From: Helicobacter mesocricetorum
GTDB taxonomy: Bacteria > Campylobacterota > Campylobacteria > Campylobacterales > Helicobacteraceae
Length of the DNA: 56,261 nucleotides
NCBI RefSeq assembly: GCF_900198605.1
Contig: NZ_FZPJ01000038.1
Span: forward strand, 1 to 56,261
Direction: 5' to 3'
Shown here: positions 20,130 through 30,748 of the stretch, piece by piece
Layout of the letters: every line of letters begins with the position of its first letter
How positions within the stretch are numbered: position 1 is the stretch's first letter
The notes under the pieces: generated by a model
The model's input: the letters and a program-made list of their open reading frames with translations, nothing else
Told to the model about the DNA's origin: nothing
Databases searched by the model: none
Program-made: the position numbers and the translations under genes

Positions 20130-20921
20130 ATGAATTATCCTATTTGTATCCTTACCTTGCACCATATTCATCCTTTTGAAGATTGGTTAAGTGTAAGCCC
20201 ACAATTATTAAGTAAAGCTCTTATAAACACTAAACAAAAGGGCTATAACTTCATTTCTTATGAGAAATTCATAGAGATTTTGCAATCGGGTAAGAATCCT
20301 TCTAAAAAACAAGTGCTTTTAAGTATTGATGATGGTTATTTTGATGTCTATAAGTATGGGTTTCCTGTTTTAAAAGAGCTTAAGATTCCATCGGTTTGTT
20401 TTTTGATTACTGATACCATTCAAGAAAGAAGGCAAAAAGAGCCTGTTTTTAAACCCCATAAAGAAATTGATTATGTCTCTGATGTGGAGTATTTTCTAAC
20501 TGCGGAAGAAATTTTTGCGATGAGGGAATGGATGGCTTTTGATAGCCATACTGCTTCACATTATAATTGCAATACCCAAAATAAGGAATCTTTGGAGTTT
20601 GAATTACACACCTCTAAGCATAAAATAGCAGAGCTTTTTCCGCAAAAAGATATCTTTGGGTTTTGCTACCCTAGAGGAAAATTCAATACTTTATCGCAGG
20701 AGGTTTTGAGAGAATGTGGGTATTCTTTTGCCTTTTCTACAATAGAGGGAGGTGTTTGTGTGGAATCTTGCGATCCTTTTGCTATCAAACGCATTTGTAT
20801 CTCTAGTACATCTCCTAAAAGAGGAGAAATAGACTATCTAAAGAGATTAAATGCAAAGCTTTTTATTTATTCCACTCCAATTTTAGGAAGTTTAAAATCA
20901 AAATTTAAAGCTAGAAAATAG
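20130..20921 (+). CDS. Polysaccharide deacetylase (NodB-like)
   Basis: A 263-residue NodB-homology protein. The metal-binding Asp pair is Asp67-Asp68 in LSIDDGY, and the metal-binding histidines are His140 and His144 in DSHTASH. FGFCYPRGKFN holds further active-site residues. No signal peptide is evident, so it probably acts in the cytoplasm on a glycan precursor. It lies 46 bases after the TRAP operon and 60 bases before the aminotransferase. Substrate unknown. Confidence 0.83.
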   Translation: MNYPICILTLHHIHPFEDWLSVSPQLLSKALINTKQKGYNFISYEKFIEILQSGKNPSKKQVLLSIDDGYFDVYKYGFPVLKELKIPSVCFLITDTIQERRQKEPVFKPHKEIDYVSDVEYFLTAEEIFAMREWMAFDSHTASHYNCNTQNKESLEFELHTSKHKIAELFPQKDIFGFCYPRGKFNTLSQEVLRECGYSFAFSTIEGGVCVESCDPFAIKRICISSTSPKRGEIDYLKRLNAKLFIYSTPILGSLKSKFKARK

Positions 20922-20949
20922 GGCGTTGCTAATTTAAAGTTGCAGTTGT

Positions 20950-20955
20950 TATAAT
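20950..20955 (+). promoter_or_regulatory. Consensus -10 (TATAAT) for the aminotransferase gene
   Basis: TTGTTATAAT forms an extended -10 element 29 bases before the ATG, with a TTAGGAG ribosome binding site downstream of it. Confidence 0.55.
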
Positions 20956-20983
20956 TTCACAAATTTGAGTTTAGGAGTTTTAT

Positions 20984-22096
20984 ATGTTACTTTTTACCCC
21001 TGGTCCAACACCTACTCCAGAATTTATGCGTATGGCTATGGGTGAGCCTACGATTCATCATAGAACTTCAGAGTTTGAATCCCTTTTTGCTAAGGCAAGG
21101 GAGGGCTTAAAACAAATGCTTAAAATGCCTGAAGTGCTAATGCTTGCAAGTTCTGGAAGCGGAGCAATGGAAGCGTGTGTAACTTCGCTTTGTGCAAAAA
21201 AACTCTTAAGTGTTAATAGCGGAAAGTTTGGCGAACGTTTTGGCAAGATTGCCAAAGCTTTTAATATCCCTTTAATAGAGATTAAAAATGAGTGGGATAC
21301 TCCTGTAAGTGTAGAATCTATTTTAGAGGTATTAAAAGAAAACCCTGATATTGATGCTATTTGTATGCAAGTGTGTGAGAGTGCAGGTGGGTTAAGACAT
21401 CCTTATGAAGAAATTGCAAAAGTTATCAAAGCTCATAATTCTAAGATTATGGTGATTATTGATTCTATTACCGCTATGGGAGTAGAGCCTTTAGAGGTAA
21501 GTTGTGTAGATGCTTTAATTGGAGGTTCGCAAAAGGCTTTTATGTTGCCACCGGGAATGAGTATTATTGGGCTTAGTGATGAAGCTGTTAAAAAAATTGA
21601 GGAGAGGAATATTGGATTTTATTTTAACCTTAAAACAGAGCTTAAAAATCAGGTTAAAAACACCACTGCTTGGACAGCCCCTACTACTATTATTATAGGG
21701 CTTTGCGCATTTTTGCAAAAGTTTCAAGAAAAGGGTGCGGAAACATTTTATGCACAAACAAGGGCTAGATCTTTAGCGACTAATGAGGCAATGGAGGGAA
21801 TAGGATTGAAGATTTATCCTAAAGTCCCCGCTCTAGCGATGACAACGATTTTTAATGAATTAAGTGAGGATTTACGAAAAATCCTTAAGAATAATTTTGG
21901 GGTTAATGTAGCTGGCGGACAAGATAATTTGAAAGGCAAGATTTTTAGGATTAATCATATGGGACTTATTGCTTTAAACGAAATTGCTTGGGTGGTTAAT
22001 GCAGTTGAGCTTAGTTTGGAGATATTAGGGATAAGGAAATTTGATGGCAGAGCCAATCAAATCTTCTTAGAAAAATATTACAAAATTATCGGATAA
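20984..22096 (+). CDS. Class V PLP aminotransferase (alanine-glyoxylate / serine-pyruvate type)
   Basis: A 370-residue fold-type I aminotransferase. The start [14 protein letters not shown] and the HHRTSEFE segment are typical of the AGT/SPT subgroup, and the PLP lysine is Lys184 in [12 protein letters not shown]. It transfers an amino group between small amino acids and 2-oxoacids; the natural pair is not predictable. It is followed after 7 bases by a sugar-nucleotide epimerase, so the two may be cotranscribed without sharing a pathway. Confidence 0.87.
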   Translation: MLLFTPGPTPTPEFMRMAMGEPTIHHRTSEFESLFAKAREGLKQMLKMPEVLMLASSGSGAMEACVTSLCAKKLLSVNSGKFGERFGKIAKAFNIPLIEIKNEWDTPVSVESILEVLKENPDIDAICMQVCESAGGLRHPYEEIAKVIKAHNSKIMVIIDSITAMGVEPLEVSCVDALIGGSQKAFMLPPGMSIIGLSDEAVKKIEERNIGFYFNLKTELKNQVKNTTAWTAPTTIIIGLCAFLQKFQEKGAETFYAQTRARSLATNEAMEGIGLKIYPKVPALAMTTIFNELSEDLRKILKNNFGVNVAGGQDNLKGKIFRINHMGLIALNEIAWVVNAVELSLEILGIRKFDGRANQIFLEKYYKIIG

Positions 22097-22103
22097 GGTA
22101 AAA

Positions 22104-23165
22104 ATGAAATTTTTAGTTACAGGAAGTGCAGGGTTTATTGGCTCATTTTTGGCATTAAGACTTTTGCAAAGGGGTGATGAGGTTGTAGGATTAGATAGCA
22201 TTAATGATTATTATGATGTGGCTATCAAATATGGCAGGTTGCAAAGGGCTGGAATACCACAGGAATTGCTTAGATATAATACTTTAATACCAAGTAAAGA
22301 ATACCCCAATTATCGCTTTATCCAATTAAATTTAGAAGACAAAGAAAATCTTTTAAAGCTTTTTGAAAACGAGAAATTTGATAAAGTTTGTAATCTTGCA
22401 GCACAAGCGGGAGTTCGTTATTCACTGCTTAATCCTGATGCTTATATCCAAAGTAATATCGTAGGATTTATGAATATTTTAGAATGTTGTAGGCATTATG
22501 GGATTAAACATTTAGCTTATGCCTCTAGCTCTTCTGTGTATGGATTGAATGAAAAAATGCCTTTTAGCACTAGTGATAATATTGATCATCCTATTAGCCT
22601 TTATGCAGCTAGTAAAAAGAGTAATGAGCTTATGGCACATACTTATTCTTATTTGTTTAATCTTCCCACGACAGGTTTGAGGTTTTTTACGGTTTATGGT
22701 CCTTGGGGTCGTCCGGATATGGCATTATTTCTTTTTACAAGGTCTATTTTAGAAGGAGAGGCAATAGATGTCTTTAATTATGGGGAAATGTTAAGGGATT
22801 TTACTTATATTGATGATATTGTAGAGGGTGTGGTTAGGGTATTAGATCATATACCTCAATCTAATCTTGCTTGGGATCCTAAGAATCCAAATCCACATAG
22901 TTCTAAAGCCCCTTATAAAATCTATAATATAGGCAATAATCACCCTGTAAAATTAATGGACTTTATAGAAACCTTAGAAAAAGAGCTCGGGAAAGAAGCA
23001 AAGAAAAATATGCTTCCTTTGCAGTTAGGCGATGTTCCTGCAACTTATGCAGATGTTAGTGATTTAGTAGATGAACTTGGGTATAAACCTAATACTCCTA
23101 TAAAAGTCGGGATAGCAAATTTCGTGGCTTGGTATAAAGATTTTTACCAAACTTCAATATTGTAA
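22104..23165 (+). CDS. NAD-dependent sugar epimerase, UDP-glucuronate 4-epimerase-like
   Basis: A 353-residue extended SDR enzyme. The NAD site is [10 protein letters not shown] (Gly7, Gly10, Gly13), the catalytic pair is Tyr167 and Lys171 (YAASKKS), and SSSSVYG supplies the Ser. [18 protein letters not shown] and [16 protein letters not shown] are characteristic of UDP-glucuronate epimerases that make UDP-galacturonate for surface polysaccharide. It precedes kdsB, consistent with LPS or capsule synthesis. Confidence 0.88.
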   Translation: MKFLVTGSAGFIGSFLALRLLQRGDEVVGLDSINDYYDVAIKYGRLQRAGIPQELLRYNTLIPSKEYPNYRFIQLNLEDKENLLKLFENEKFDKVCNLAAQAGVRYSLLNPDAYIQSNIVGFMNILECCRHYGIKHLAYASSSSVYGLNEKMPFSTSDNIDHPISLYAASKKSNELMAHTYSYLFNLPTTGLRFFTVYGPWGRPDMALFLFTRSILEGEAIDVFNYGEMLRDFTYIDDIVEGVVRVLDHIPQSNLAWDPKNPNPHSSKAPYKIYNIGNNHPVKLMDFIETLEKELGKEAKKNMLPLQLGDVPATYADVSDLVDELGYKPNTPIKVGIANFVAWYKDFYQTSIL

Positions 23166-23229
23166 ATTATTTTGTTTTTAGTCTTTATGTGTTAGAGTTC
23201 GCACTTTACTCCCCTAAAATAGGTTTTAT

Positions 23230-23997
23230 ATGATTATTATTCCAGCAAGATTAAAATCTACCCGCTTCCCTAATAAGGTTTTAATTCCCATTGGGGGAAT
23301 TCCTATGGTTATTCGTGTAGCAAGGATTGCTCAAGAGATTGATAGGGTTGTTATTGCAACAGATGAAGAAGAGGTGAGAAAAGTTTGCAAAGACTATGGA
23401 TTTGAAGCTATTTTAACGGCTAAAAATCACGATAGCGGGACAGATAGGATAGCCGAGTGTGCTAGAATCTTGGATTTAGCAGAGGATGAAATTATTATTA
23501 ATTTGCAAGGCGATGAGCCTCTTATCGAAAAAGAAGTCATACAAAGTTTAAAAAATCTTATGGAAGAGAAAGCTAAGTGTAATGGCGAGCTACCTTTTAT
23601 GGGAAGTTGTGCTAGAGCTATTAGCAAGGAAGAAGCTAAGGATTGTAATCTTGTGAAAGTTGTTTTAAATGCTTCTAATGAGGCACTTTATTTTTCACGC
23701 TCTTCTATTCCTTATGATAGGGAGGATAAAATATCTGATATTACAGGGACTTATTGGGGACATTTAGGGATTTATGCTTTTAGCGGGAAAAGTTTGCAAG
23801 AGTTTTGTAATCTCCCAAAATCTATCTTAGAGGAAATAGAAAAACTTGAGCAATTGAGGGCTTTAGAGTATGGAAAATGTATTATAATGGCAAAGGTTAA
23901 GAGTAAGTCTTTTGGCGTTGATACTCCAGAGGATTTAAAAAAGATAGAAGAATATTTATTAAATAAGGAACAAAATGCAGTTAATAGAAGTTTCTAA
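23230..23997 (+). CDS. kdsB: CMP-KDO synthetase
   Basis: A 255-residue 3-deoxy-manno-octulosonate cytidylyltransferase that activates KDO for the LPS inner core. Signatures are [16 protein letters not shown] at the N-terminus, NLQGDEPLI, and RALEYG near the C-terminus. A TAAAAT -10-like box lies just upstream. The 3' end overlaps ribA by 23 bases. Confidence 0.92.
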   Translation: MIIIPARLKSTRFPNKVLIPIGGIPMVIRVARIAQEIDRVVIATDEEEVRKVCKDYGFEAILTAKNHDSGTDRIAECARILDLAEDEIIINLQGDEPLIEKEVIQSLKNLMEEKAKCNGELPFMGSCARAISKEEAKDCNLVKVVLNASNEALYFSRSSIPYDREDKISDITGTYWGHLGIYAFSGKSLQEFCNLPKSILEEIEKLEQLRALEYGKCIIMAKVKSKSFGVDTPEDLKKIEEYLLNKEQNAVNRSF

Positions 23998-24565
23998 AGA
24001 GGCTAATTTACCAACAAGATTTGGAGTTTTTAAAATTCGATCTTTTAGGGAGAAAAAGAAAGTTGGGGATGAGGTTTATTGCTTGGATCATCTTGTAATA
24101 AAAAGTGAGGAACTTCCTAAGAATCCACTTGTTAGAGTGCATTCTGAATGCTTAACAGGTGATGCACTTCAGAGTTTAAAATGTGATTGCGGTAGTGAGC
24201 TAGAAATGGCTTTAAAAAAGATAGCCCAAGAGCAAGGAATGGTAATTTATCTGCGTCAAGAGGGTAGAGGTATCGGGCTTTTTAATAAAGTAAATGCTTA
24301 TGCTTTGCAAGATAAGGGTTTAGATACCATAGAGGCAAACTTAGAATTAGGCTTTAAAGAAGATGAGAGGGATTATTCTGTTGTGAAGTTTATCTTTGAT
24401 TTTTATCATCTCAAGCAAATTCGCCTCCTTACAAATAATCCTAAGAAAATAGAGGCTTTTAAACAAATGGTAGAGATTCAAAGAGAGCCAATTATTATCC
24501 AATGCAACCAGCATAATATGCGTTATTTGAAGGTCAAAAAAGAAAAAATGGGGCATTTGCTCTAA
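23975..24565 (+). CDS. ribA: GTP cyclohydrolase II
   Basis: A 196-residue riboflavin enzyme that opens GTP to the first pyrimidine intermediate. Zinc ligands are Cys59, Cys70 and Cys72 ([10 protein letters not shown] then LKCDCGSE); [11 protein letters not shown] is the GTP-site motif. It is the stand-alone form, not fused to RibB. The ATG at 23975 has AAGGA 5 bases upstream and starts inside the last codons of kdsB, so translation is probably coupled. moeA follows after 8 bases. Confidence 0.93.
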   Translation: MQLIEVSKEANLPTRFGVFKIRSFREKKKVGDEVYCLDHLVIKSEELPKNPLVRVHSECLTGDALQSLKCDCGSELEMALKKIAQEQGMVIYLRQEGRGIGLFNKVNAYALQDKGLDTIEANLELGFKEDERDYSVVKFIFDFYHLKQIRLLTNNPKKIEAFKQMVEIQREPIIIQCNQHNMRYLKVKKEKMGHLL

Positions 24566-24573
24566 GGAGTTTT

Positions 24574-25797
24574 ATGGAAGAGAAAATTACTTATGCAAGG
24601 GCAAAGGAGATATTACAAAATCAAAAAATTTCTCCAAAAGGTTTAGAGAGGGTTTTTTTGTATGAATCTTTAGGGAGGGTTTTAGCCAAAGATATTTTTG
24701 CTAGTGAGGATATGCCAGAGGTTGCACTATCAAATATGGACGGGTATGCGTTAAGTTCTACAATGATAGGGGAGAGTAAGGGGGTTTTTAAAATATTTAG
24801 CGAAAATCCAGCAGGTAATCAAGAGAGCATAGAATTGCCACTTACTAAACCCTATGCTATAAAGACTTTAACAGGTGCGGCAATGCCTAAAGGTGCTGAT
24901 ATATTAGTCCCTTTTGAAAATACAAATATTAATGGAGAATATTTAGAGGTGAATGAATTTCCTAAAATAGGGGAATTTATAAGAAAAGTTGGTGATAATT
25001 ATAAAAAAGGCGAGAAGCTCTTAAGTCAAGGAACGAAATTAAATGCTATTCATATTGGGCTTCTTGCAAGTTTAAATCAAGTCTTTGTAGAGGTTTTTGA
25101 GAAGCCAAAAGTAGGGATTTTAGTCAGTGGTAATGAGATTTTAGAGATTGGAGAGTCTAAGAGTAATCCTAATACCCTCTATAATGCTAATGGGCATCTC
25201 CTTTATGCCAAAATAAAAGAAAATGGAGGAAACCCAAAGCTTTATCCTATTTTAAAAGATGAAAAATCTAGCATACAAGATTGTTTAAAAGAGGCTTTGG
25301 AGGAGTGTGATTTGGTGGTATCAACAGGCGGGGCTAGTGTTGGGGATTATGACTTTATCCAAGCTATTTCTAAGCAATGGAGTGATGAAGTTGTTTTTAA
25401 AGGAGTGAGGATTAAGCCCGGACAACATATTATTTATGCTCATTTTCATCAAAAGCAATTTTTTGGTTTGCCGGGATTCCCTAATTCTACTTTGGTTACT
25501 TTTGAACTTTTTGTAAAAGAAATTTTAGGGAAGCTTTGCGGGGTGCTTTGTAGAGAAAATATTTTAGAAGTTACACTTAAAGAAGATGTGCAAAAAGGGG
25601 ATGAAAGATTAGAATTTAGAGTATGCAATATCAGGAATGAAGGGGGTCAGTTTTTTATAGATTTTGAAGGTAAAAAGAGTTTTCAAAGTGCAATTTTAAA
25701 TAATTTTTGTCCTTTAGATGATGCTAGGATGGGATTAGCGGTTTTAGAGGGTAATAGGCTTAAGGGTGATAGGATACCCGTTATTGTTTTGGGCTAG
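24574..25797 (+). CDS. moeA: Molybdopterin molybdenumtransferase
   Basis: A 407-residue enzyme that inserts molybdate into adenylylated molybdopterin. It shows the MoeA order: N-terminal AKEILQNQK, MDGYAL with the conserved Asp, TGAAMPKGAD, the MoCF domain with VSTGGASVGDYD, and PGQHIIYAHF...GLPGFPNSTLVTFELF (split here). The length is normal. It is the last gene of the plus-strand run, converging on the gene at 25813 with a 15-base gap. Confidence 0.93.
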   Translation: MEEKITYARAKEILQNQKISPKGLERVFLYESLGRVLAKDIFASEDMPEVALSNMDGYALSSTMIGESKGVFKIFSENPAGNQESIELPLTKPYAIKTLTGAAMPKGADILVPFENTNINGEYLEVNEFPKIGEFIRKVGDNYKKGEKLLSQGTKLNAIHIGLLASLNQVFVEVFEKPKVGILVSGNEILEIGESKSNPNTLYNANGHLLYAKIKENGGNPKLYPILKDEKSSIQDCLKEALEECDLVVSTGGASVGDYDFIQAISKQWSDEVVFKGVRIKPGQHIIYAHFHQKQFFGLPGFPNSTLVTFELFVKEILGKLCGVLCRENILEVTLKEDVQKGDERLEFRVCNIRNEGGQFFIDFEGKKSFQSAILNNFCPLDDARMGLAVLEGNRLKGDRIPVIVLG

Positions 25798-25812
25798 AAA
25801 TATTTGTTTAAG

Positions 25813-26136
25813 TTATTGGTTGTAATAGAGTAAAATTCCTACTTGGCTTAAGATTTTAGAATCTTCAAAACTCAAATCTTTTTTTCTTGTGAAAAAATAA
25901 ATTTTGCAACCAAATTTTTGAATATTATAGAGGGTCTTTAGCTCTTTTTGTGATAGTAAAGAAGGGAATATAAGGGTTAAAGTCTGGATTCTTTTGTGTT
26001 GCTTTAGGGTTTTATAGGAATAGTCTATTGCGTATGAGCAATGCTTTTTTACCCCAACAACGCTAAAGTGTGTTAAAAGTTCTTTAGGGGCTTGGGATAA
26101 GAGTTTATGTGTGCCAAAACTTTTAAAGGGTTGCAT
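25813..26136 (-). CDS. Conserved small protein of the aroB-ftsH-like cluster (HP0287-like position)
   Basis: A 107-residue protein with no recognised domain. It is Lys- and aromatic-rich, with alternating hydrophobic strands (TLTLIFPSLL, KIYFFTRK, VGILLYYNQ) suggesting a small alpha/beta fold, and no signal peptide. Its start overlaps the end of the FtsH-like gene by 14 bases. H. pylori has an uncharacterised gene in the same place as I recall, which argues for a conserved role linked to its neighbours. Confidence 0.7.
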   Translation of the reverse strand: MQPFKSFGTHKLLSQAPKELLTHFSVVGVKKHCSYAIDYSYKTLKQHKRIQTLTLIFPSLLSQKELKTLYNIQKFGCKIYFFTRKKDLSFEDSKILSQVGILLYYNQ

Positions 26137-27799
26137 GGATTAATTCCCCGATTTCTTGGTATTCTAATTTTTCATTTTGTAAAAGTTTTTTTTGGATAGC
26201 ATTGAGGAGGTTTTGATAATTTTTAAAAAACTCTATCCGCTCTATCTTGCAATTTTCTAAGATTTTTAAAATATCTTCTTCGCTTCCTATAAGGTATTCC
26301 CCCATTCCATAAGATTCAACCATTTTTTTTGCGATATTTTTTGCGATATTTAAGTCTTCTTTGGAGTGTGAATAGTATTCATCATAGAGCAGTTTTAACG
26401 CCGCAATTCCAGAGAGATGCACCTTGATTTGGTTTTCTAATTCATTTTTACTTGAAAATTCTTTATCAAGGTATTTTAAACCATCACTCATCAAAGTGGC
26501 TTTTTCAAAGGGTATCTCTAAGTGATAAGCACTAAAGGCTTTTGCCGCTTGATAAAAAGCTAGAATTTCTTTTTCTTTTTCGTTAAAGCTTAGTTTTTTC
26601 TTCACCCCTATCATCACCTTATCACGCACACTTAAAATATCTTCTTTTTGGATGGATGTAGAATTGCGTTTAATCGCATTAAGTGCCGCTTCATTAATGA
26701 GTGAGGCAATACCAGCTCCGCTAAAACCTACGCATAGTCTTGCTATTTCTTCTAAATTAAAATCATAATTTTTATCCCTACAATGCACTTTTAAGATTTT
26801 AATCCTTTCTTGCAAGTTTGGTAATTCAACAAATATTCTTCTATCAAATCTTCCACTTCTTAGCAATGCTTCATCCATTGAATCGATATTATTTGTTGCT
26901 CCAATAACTATAACGCCCTTGCTGTCTTCAAAGCCATCCATTTCTGTTAAAAGTTGGTTAAGTGTTGCTTCGCGTTCGTCATTGCGCATACCACCTCTTG
27001 CTTTTCCTACCGCATCAATTTCATCGATAAAAATAATAGAAGGTGCGTTAAGCTTGGCTTTGGTGAATAAATCTCTTACTCTTTTTGCCCCCATACCCAC
27101 ATAAATTTGCACAAAGCTTGCACCGCTTTGGTAAAAAAATGGCACACCAGCTTCCCCTGCTAATGCTCTAGCAATTAATGTTTTACCAACTCCGGGAGGT
27201 CCTATTAGAAGCACTCCCTTTGGGAGCTTTACGCCAAAGTTTTGGTATTTTTGTGGAGATTTTAGATAATCAATAATTTCTTCTAATTCTTCTTTGGCTT
27301 CACTAATGCCAGCAACATCTTCAAAAGTAATATTTGATTGTGTGGATTTTATTTTCGCTAAATCAAAACTTTCGTTAATTTCGTGGTTTAGAGTCTGAAT
27401 ATTTTGAATATCTTTTAAGGAGATATTTTTGCTAGGTTTTTTAAAATATTGAGGATTTTTAGCGAATAAAAGTAAGCAAATAACAATGACTCCAATAAAT
27501 ACAATAAAATCTAAATTTTCTAAAAAAGTAGAATTTGTAGTAATCTCTATGGGAATCTTCTCTCCAAAACCCTTAAGATCTACGCTATCTTTGGCGATTT
27601 TATAGGATTGATGATTGATTTTAAAAAATAAATAATCCCCTTTTATTTTGGCAGAATTTGGGAGAGAATCTTGCATTAGATAATGCAACTCCGAATTACT
27701 AATGAGCGTAGCATTATCTTTTAGAGATAGAATTGCCAATAAAATTAATGCACTAATAAAAAGACAGATTCCAAAAATCAGATATTTAGATTTGTGCAT
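26123..27799 (-). CDS. FtsH-like membrane AAA+ protein lacking the zinc-protease motif
   Basis: A 558-residue FtsH paralogue. Membrane segments lie at about 8-26 and 97-113 around a short periplasmic domain. The AAA core is intact: Walker A GPPGVGKT (200-207), Walker B IIFIDEID (255-262), arginine fingers in RSGRFDRR (314-321) and pore loop QIYVGMGA. At the peptidase active site FtsH has AYHEAGHA; here the aligned residues are AFYQAAKA (414-421), so both zinc histidines and the catalytic Glu are replaced. Asp482 aligns with the third zinc ligand. It probably unfolds or remodels membrane proteins rather than cutting them. Confidence 0.88.
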   Translation of the reverse strand: MHKSKYLIFGICLFISALILLAILSLKDNATLISNSELHYLMQDSLPNSAKIKGDYLFFKINHQSYKIAKDSVDLKGFGEKIPIEITTNSTFLENLDFIVFIGVIVICLLLFAKNPQYFKKPSKNISLKDIQNIQTLNHEINESFDLAKIKSTQSNITFEDVAGISEAKEELEEIIDYLKSPQKYQNFGVKLPKGVLLIGPPGVGKTLIARALAGEAGVPFFYQSGASFVQIYVGMGAKRVRDLFTKAKLNAPSIIFIDEIDAVGKARGGMRNDEREATLNQLLTEMDGFEDSKGVIVIGATNNIDSMDEALLRSGRFDRRIFVELPNLQERIKILKVHCRDKNYDFNLEEIARLCVGFSGAGIASLINEAALNAIKRNSTSIQKEDILSVRDKVMIGVKKKLSFNEKEKEILAFYQAAKAFSAYHLEIPFEKATLMSDGLKYLDKEFSSKNELENQIKVHLSGIAALKLLYDEYYSHSKEDLNIAKNIAKKMVESYGMGEYLIGSEEDILKILENCKIERIEFFKNYQNLLNAIQKKLLQNEKLEYQEIGELIHATL

Positions 27800-29072
27800 A
27801 ATTTTTGTCCTTTTTTGCTATAAAATTTGTAATTTGTATCCAAGAATCTTTAGGAATGGGCGTTTTAGAGGTAATATCAATCCGATTATAATATTGGTCT
27901 AATCCGCTATAAAAGGTTTGATTGTCTAGGGTTTTTTGGGATTCTATTAAAATATTAAGAGGAGAATTAGATTGTTGGAGCTTTTTACGCATAGCAAGAT
28001 TATTATTTGCCACAATCTCTTCAAGTTGTTTTTGACGCTCTTTAGCAATATTTCCTGCGACATCTGGTTTAAGTTTGCTTGATGCTGTCCCATCTCTTGG
28101 GCTATATATAAAGCTATGTAAATGGGTGAGCGGTAGTTCTTTGAAGTTTTTTAATGCCTCTTCCCAAATGTCTTGGGATTCTTGTGGATGCCCTATGATA
28201 TAGTCGCTACCTAAGGCAAAGCCCATTTTAGAGAGCTTTTTAAAAAGTAGATAATCTTTTTGGTAAGTGTTTTGGCGATTCATAAGTTTTAGCATAAAAG
28301 GAGAAGTATGTTGCAAGGCAATATGTAAATGCCGCTCTATTTTGGGATTGGCGAGTATTTCAAGGAAGGTTTCATCAATTTGTGAGGGTTCTAAGCTTCC
28401 TAATCTTAGACGCTTTACTTCATTAATTTGGCAAATATCTTGTAATAGTGCAGTAATGCTTTGTTGGGATTCTATACCCCAGCTTCCCATATTAGTCCCT
28501 GTTAGGATAAATTCACTAAAACCCTTTTGGCAAAGAGTAGTGATTTGTTGTAGGATTTTTTCTTTACTAAAGCTTCTAGCCTTTCCACGAACGCTAGGAA
28601 TAATGCAGTAGCTACAAGCAAAGTTACAACCTTCTTGGATTTTAATAAAGGCGCGACTTTTGCCAATAAAGTCTGTAATAATAGTCGAATCAAGATTTTC
28701 TAAATCATCTTGTAAATAAAAGCCTTGTGATTGCTTAAGAAGGTCGTTGATTTGCTCCTTAAAAGAATGTCCAAATACTCCAAATACAAGTCCTTTTTGC
28801 AAGAGTGATTCCCCTTGAGTCTTTACTCCACAGCCTGTAAAATATATTCTTTTCCCCTCATTTTGGAGGCGATTAATATAATTCCTAACACCACTATCTG
28901 CACCATTGGTTACTGTGCAAGAATTTACGATGATAATATCACTATCTTCTTCATAAGGGGTTTGTATAAAATCACTTAAAGCGTTAATCATAACTTGTGT
29001 ATCAAAGAGATTGGTGCGACAACCAAAGGTTTTAAAATATACTTTAGGTTTGGTTGAAGTGTAAGTTATCAT
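27786..29072 (-). CDS. mtaB: tRNA t6A37 methylthiotransferase (MtaB family)
   Basis: A 428-residue radical-SAM enzyme that adds a methylthio group to t6A at tRNA position 37. The N-terminal UPF0004 domain (KTFGCRTNLFDTQVM) carries cysteines for one iron-sulfur cluster, and the radical-SAM cluster motif is CNFACSYC in EGCNFACSYCIIPSVRG. The MtaB assignment over MiaB or RimO rests on KTFGCRTN and overall resemblance. It overlaps the mscS-like gene by 4 and the FtsH-like gene by 14 bases. Confidence 0.85.
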   Translation of the reverse strand: MITYTSTKPKVYFKTFGCRTNLFDTQVMINALSDFIQTPYEEDSDIIIVNSCTVTNGADSGVRNYINRLQNEGKRIYFTGCGVKTQGESLLQKGLVFGVFGHSFKEQINDLLKQSQGFYLQDDLENLDSTIITDFIGKSRAFIKIQEGCNFACSYCIIPSVRGKARSFSKEKILQQITTLCQKGFSEFILTGTNMGSWGIESQQSITALLQDICQINEVKRLRLGSLEPSQIDETFLEILANPKIERHLHIALQHTSPFMLKLMNRQNTYQKDYLLFKKLSKMGFALGSDYIIGHPQESQDIWEEALKNFKELPLTHLHSFIYSPRDGTASSKLKPDVAGNIAKERQKQLEEIVANNNLAMRKKLQQSNSPLNILIESQKTLDNQTFYSGLDQYYNRIDITSKTPIPKDSWIQITNFIAKKDKNYAQI

Positions 29073-30748
29073 AAATCTCCTTGTGTGGGAGGGATAGATA
29101 TGGGAGGAATAGAGCCATCACTTATAGGGGTATTCTTATCCCCGCTATAAATAGTGGTGCTTGGATAGGCAATTTTAATCTCTTGGGTTTTGAGAATTTC
29201 ATTAATAATTTCTGCGCTAATATTGCTGCGGAGTGCTAAAGTTGCAAAGGAATTAGTGAGATACCATACAGAGATTCTAATACCATTTGGTTCTAGGAAG
29301 CTATATACACGAGGTTCAACATTGATATTGCGTAAAGTGTAGCGATTCCTTAATTTGTTAAATTGTTTTCTTGTAGATTCTGTATAGCCTTTGGCATATT
29401 TTCTAGCACATTCTCTAGCGATATGGCAAGCCTTTGCGTGGTCTGATTGAAAGGTTATAGTAAAGTCTATACCATCCCATACAGTTTGCATACCACTATG
29501 ACTATAATTAGAAAACATTGTGGTGAAGATGAAATTATTAGGAATAAATATAACTCTTCCTGCTCGGCGATTTTCTTTATAGGAAGTTAAGGTAACATCT
29601 TCATATAAGATAATTCTTAATACAGAAATATCTAAAACATCCCCCACATAGACAGCTCCATCTTTGATAACCTTTATCCTATCCCCTGCATGGACTGCTC
29701 CACCAATGATAATAACAAACCACCCTAAAATGGACATAAACAAATCTTTCATAGCAATAGCTAAACCAGCAGATGCAAATCCAAGCACTGTTACAAGATA
29801 GCTAACATTATCTAAATAAGAAAAAAGCAATATCATAAGAATTAAAGTAATATTTAAAAAATTAATAATCTTATTAGCTGTATAAATCCTCTCATTATTA
29901 TGGATATATTTACGCACCCCTAATTTTGTAAAAATAGCGATAGCTATGAGGATTAAAAGTGCAATACCAATATAAACTCCTTTGAGTGTTTGTGCCTTAA
30001 TTTGCCCTCTTAGCTTTTCTGCATTTTCTTCTGTTTCTTTAGAGAAGATTCCAAAAGTTGTTGCGAAGATATTTTGTGTGGTTTCTAAAACTTTTATAAT
30101 TTCTGCATTATCTTGCAGAGCCTTTAGGATTGATTGAGGGTTGTGAAATAGACAATAATCTTTTGCGCAAATTTTCTTTAATTGTTCTTGGGTTTGTGGA
30201 TCTTTGAATCGGCTTAAGAGAGTATTTAATAAAATCTCTTTTTTGCGAAGATTGTCTAAAGTTTCTTCTAGGGTTTTATAATTAGTCCTTAGTGCCTCTA
30301 CTTCTTGCTTGCTTCTTTTGATATAAGAAAAAGCTTGAATGATTAAAATAGGATTAGTTACATTAGGGATTTCTCCTAAGTTACTGCTTTCGATTAATTC
30401 TATAAAAGGCGAATCTTTATAAATCTCTAAGAGATTTTTTTGCTGATTGAGTGTGTTGAGATTCCTCTCTAAGTTAATAAGCTGACTTTGTATTTCGAGT
30501 GTTTTTGGTTGTGATTGTAAGGATATTATCTCTTCTTGAAGTTTGGTAATATTAAAAATCACTTGTTGGTAGGCTTGATAATTAGAGTATTTTTTAAGCC
30601 AAAGATTATTGGGGTTATCTAATATTTTATTAATACTTTGGATTTCTTTTTCTGTTTGTCGAATGATTTCTATTTCTTCTGCATTGCTAAGTGCATAGAG
30701 ATTAATGTAGCTAAGTAAAATAATAAAACTATAAAACAATAGCTTCAT
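29069..30748 (-). CDS. MscS-family mechanosensitive channel with long periplasmic helical domain
   Basis: A 559-residue protein. A signal peptide (LLFYSFIILLSYINLYA) leads into a periplasmic coiled-coil-rich region (about 25-250), then transmembrane helices (about 255-275, 290-315 and the pore-lining FASAGLAIAMKDLFMSILG). The MscS beta and alpha/beta cytoplasmic domain follows (VHAGDRIKV). Such channels open under membrane tension to release osmolytes. It overlaps aroB by one base and mtaB by four. Confidence 0.87.
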   Translation of the reverse strand: MKLLFYSFIILLSYINLYALSNAEEIEIIRQTEKEIQSINKILDNPNNLWLKKYSNYQAYQQVIFNITKLQEEIISLQSQPKTLEIQSQLINLERNLNTLNQQKNLLEIYKDSPFIELIESSNLGEIPNVTNPILIIQAFSYIKRSKQEVEALRTNYKTLEETLDNLRKKEILLNTLLSRFKDPQTQEQLKKICAKDYCLFHNPQSILKALQDNAEIIKVLETTQNIFATTFGIFSKETEENAEKLRGQIKAQTLKGVYIGIALLILIAIAIFTKLGVRKYIHNNERIYTANKIINFLNITLILMILLFSYLDNVSYLVTVLGFASAGLAIAMKDLFMSILGWFVIIIGGAVHAGDRIKVIKDGAVYVGDVLDISVLRIILYEDVTLTSYKENRRAGRVIFIPNNFIFTTMFSNYSHSGMQTVWDGIDFTITFQSDHAKACHIARECARKYAKGYTESTRKQFNKLRNRYTLRNINVEPRVYSFLEPNGIRISVWYLTNSFATLALRSNISAEIINEILKTQEIKIAYPSTTIYSGDKNTPISDGSIPPISIPPTQGDL

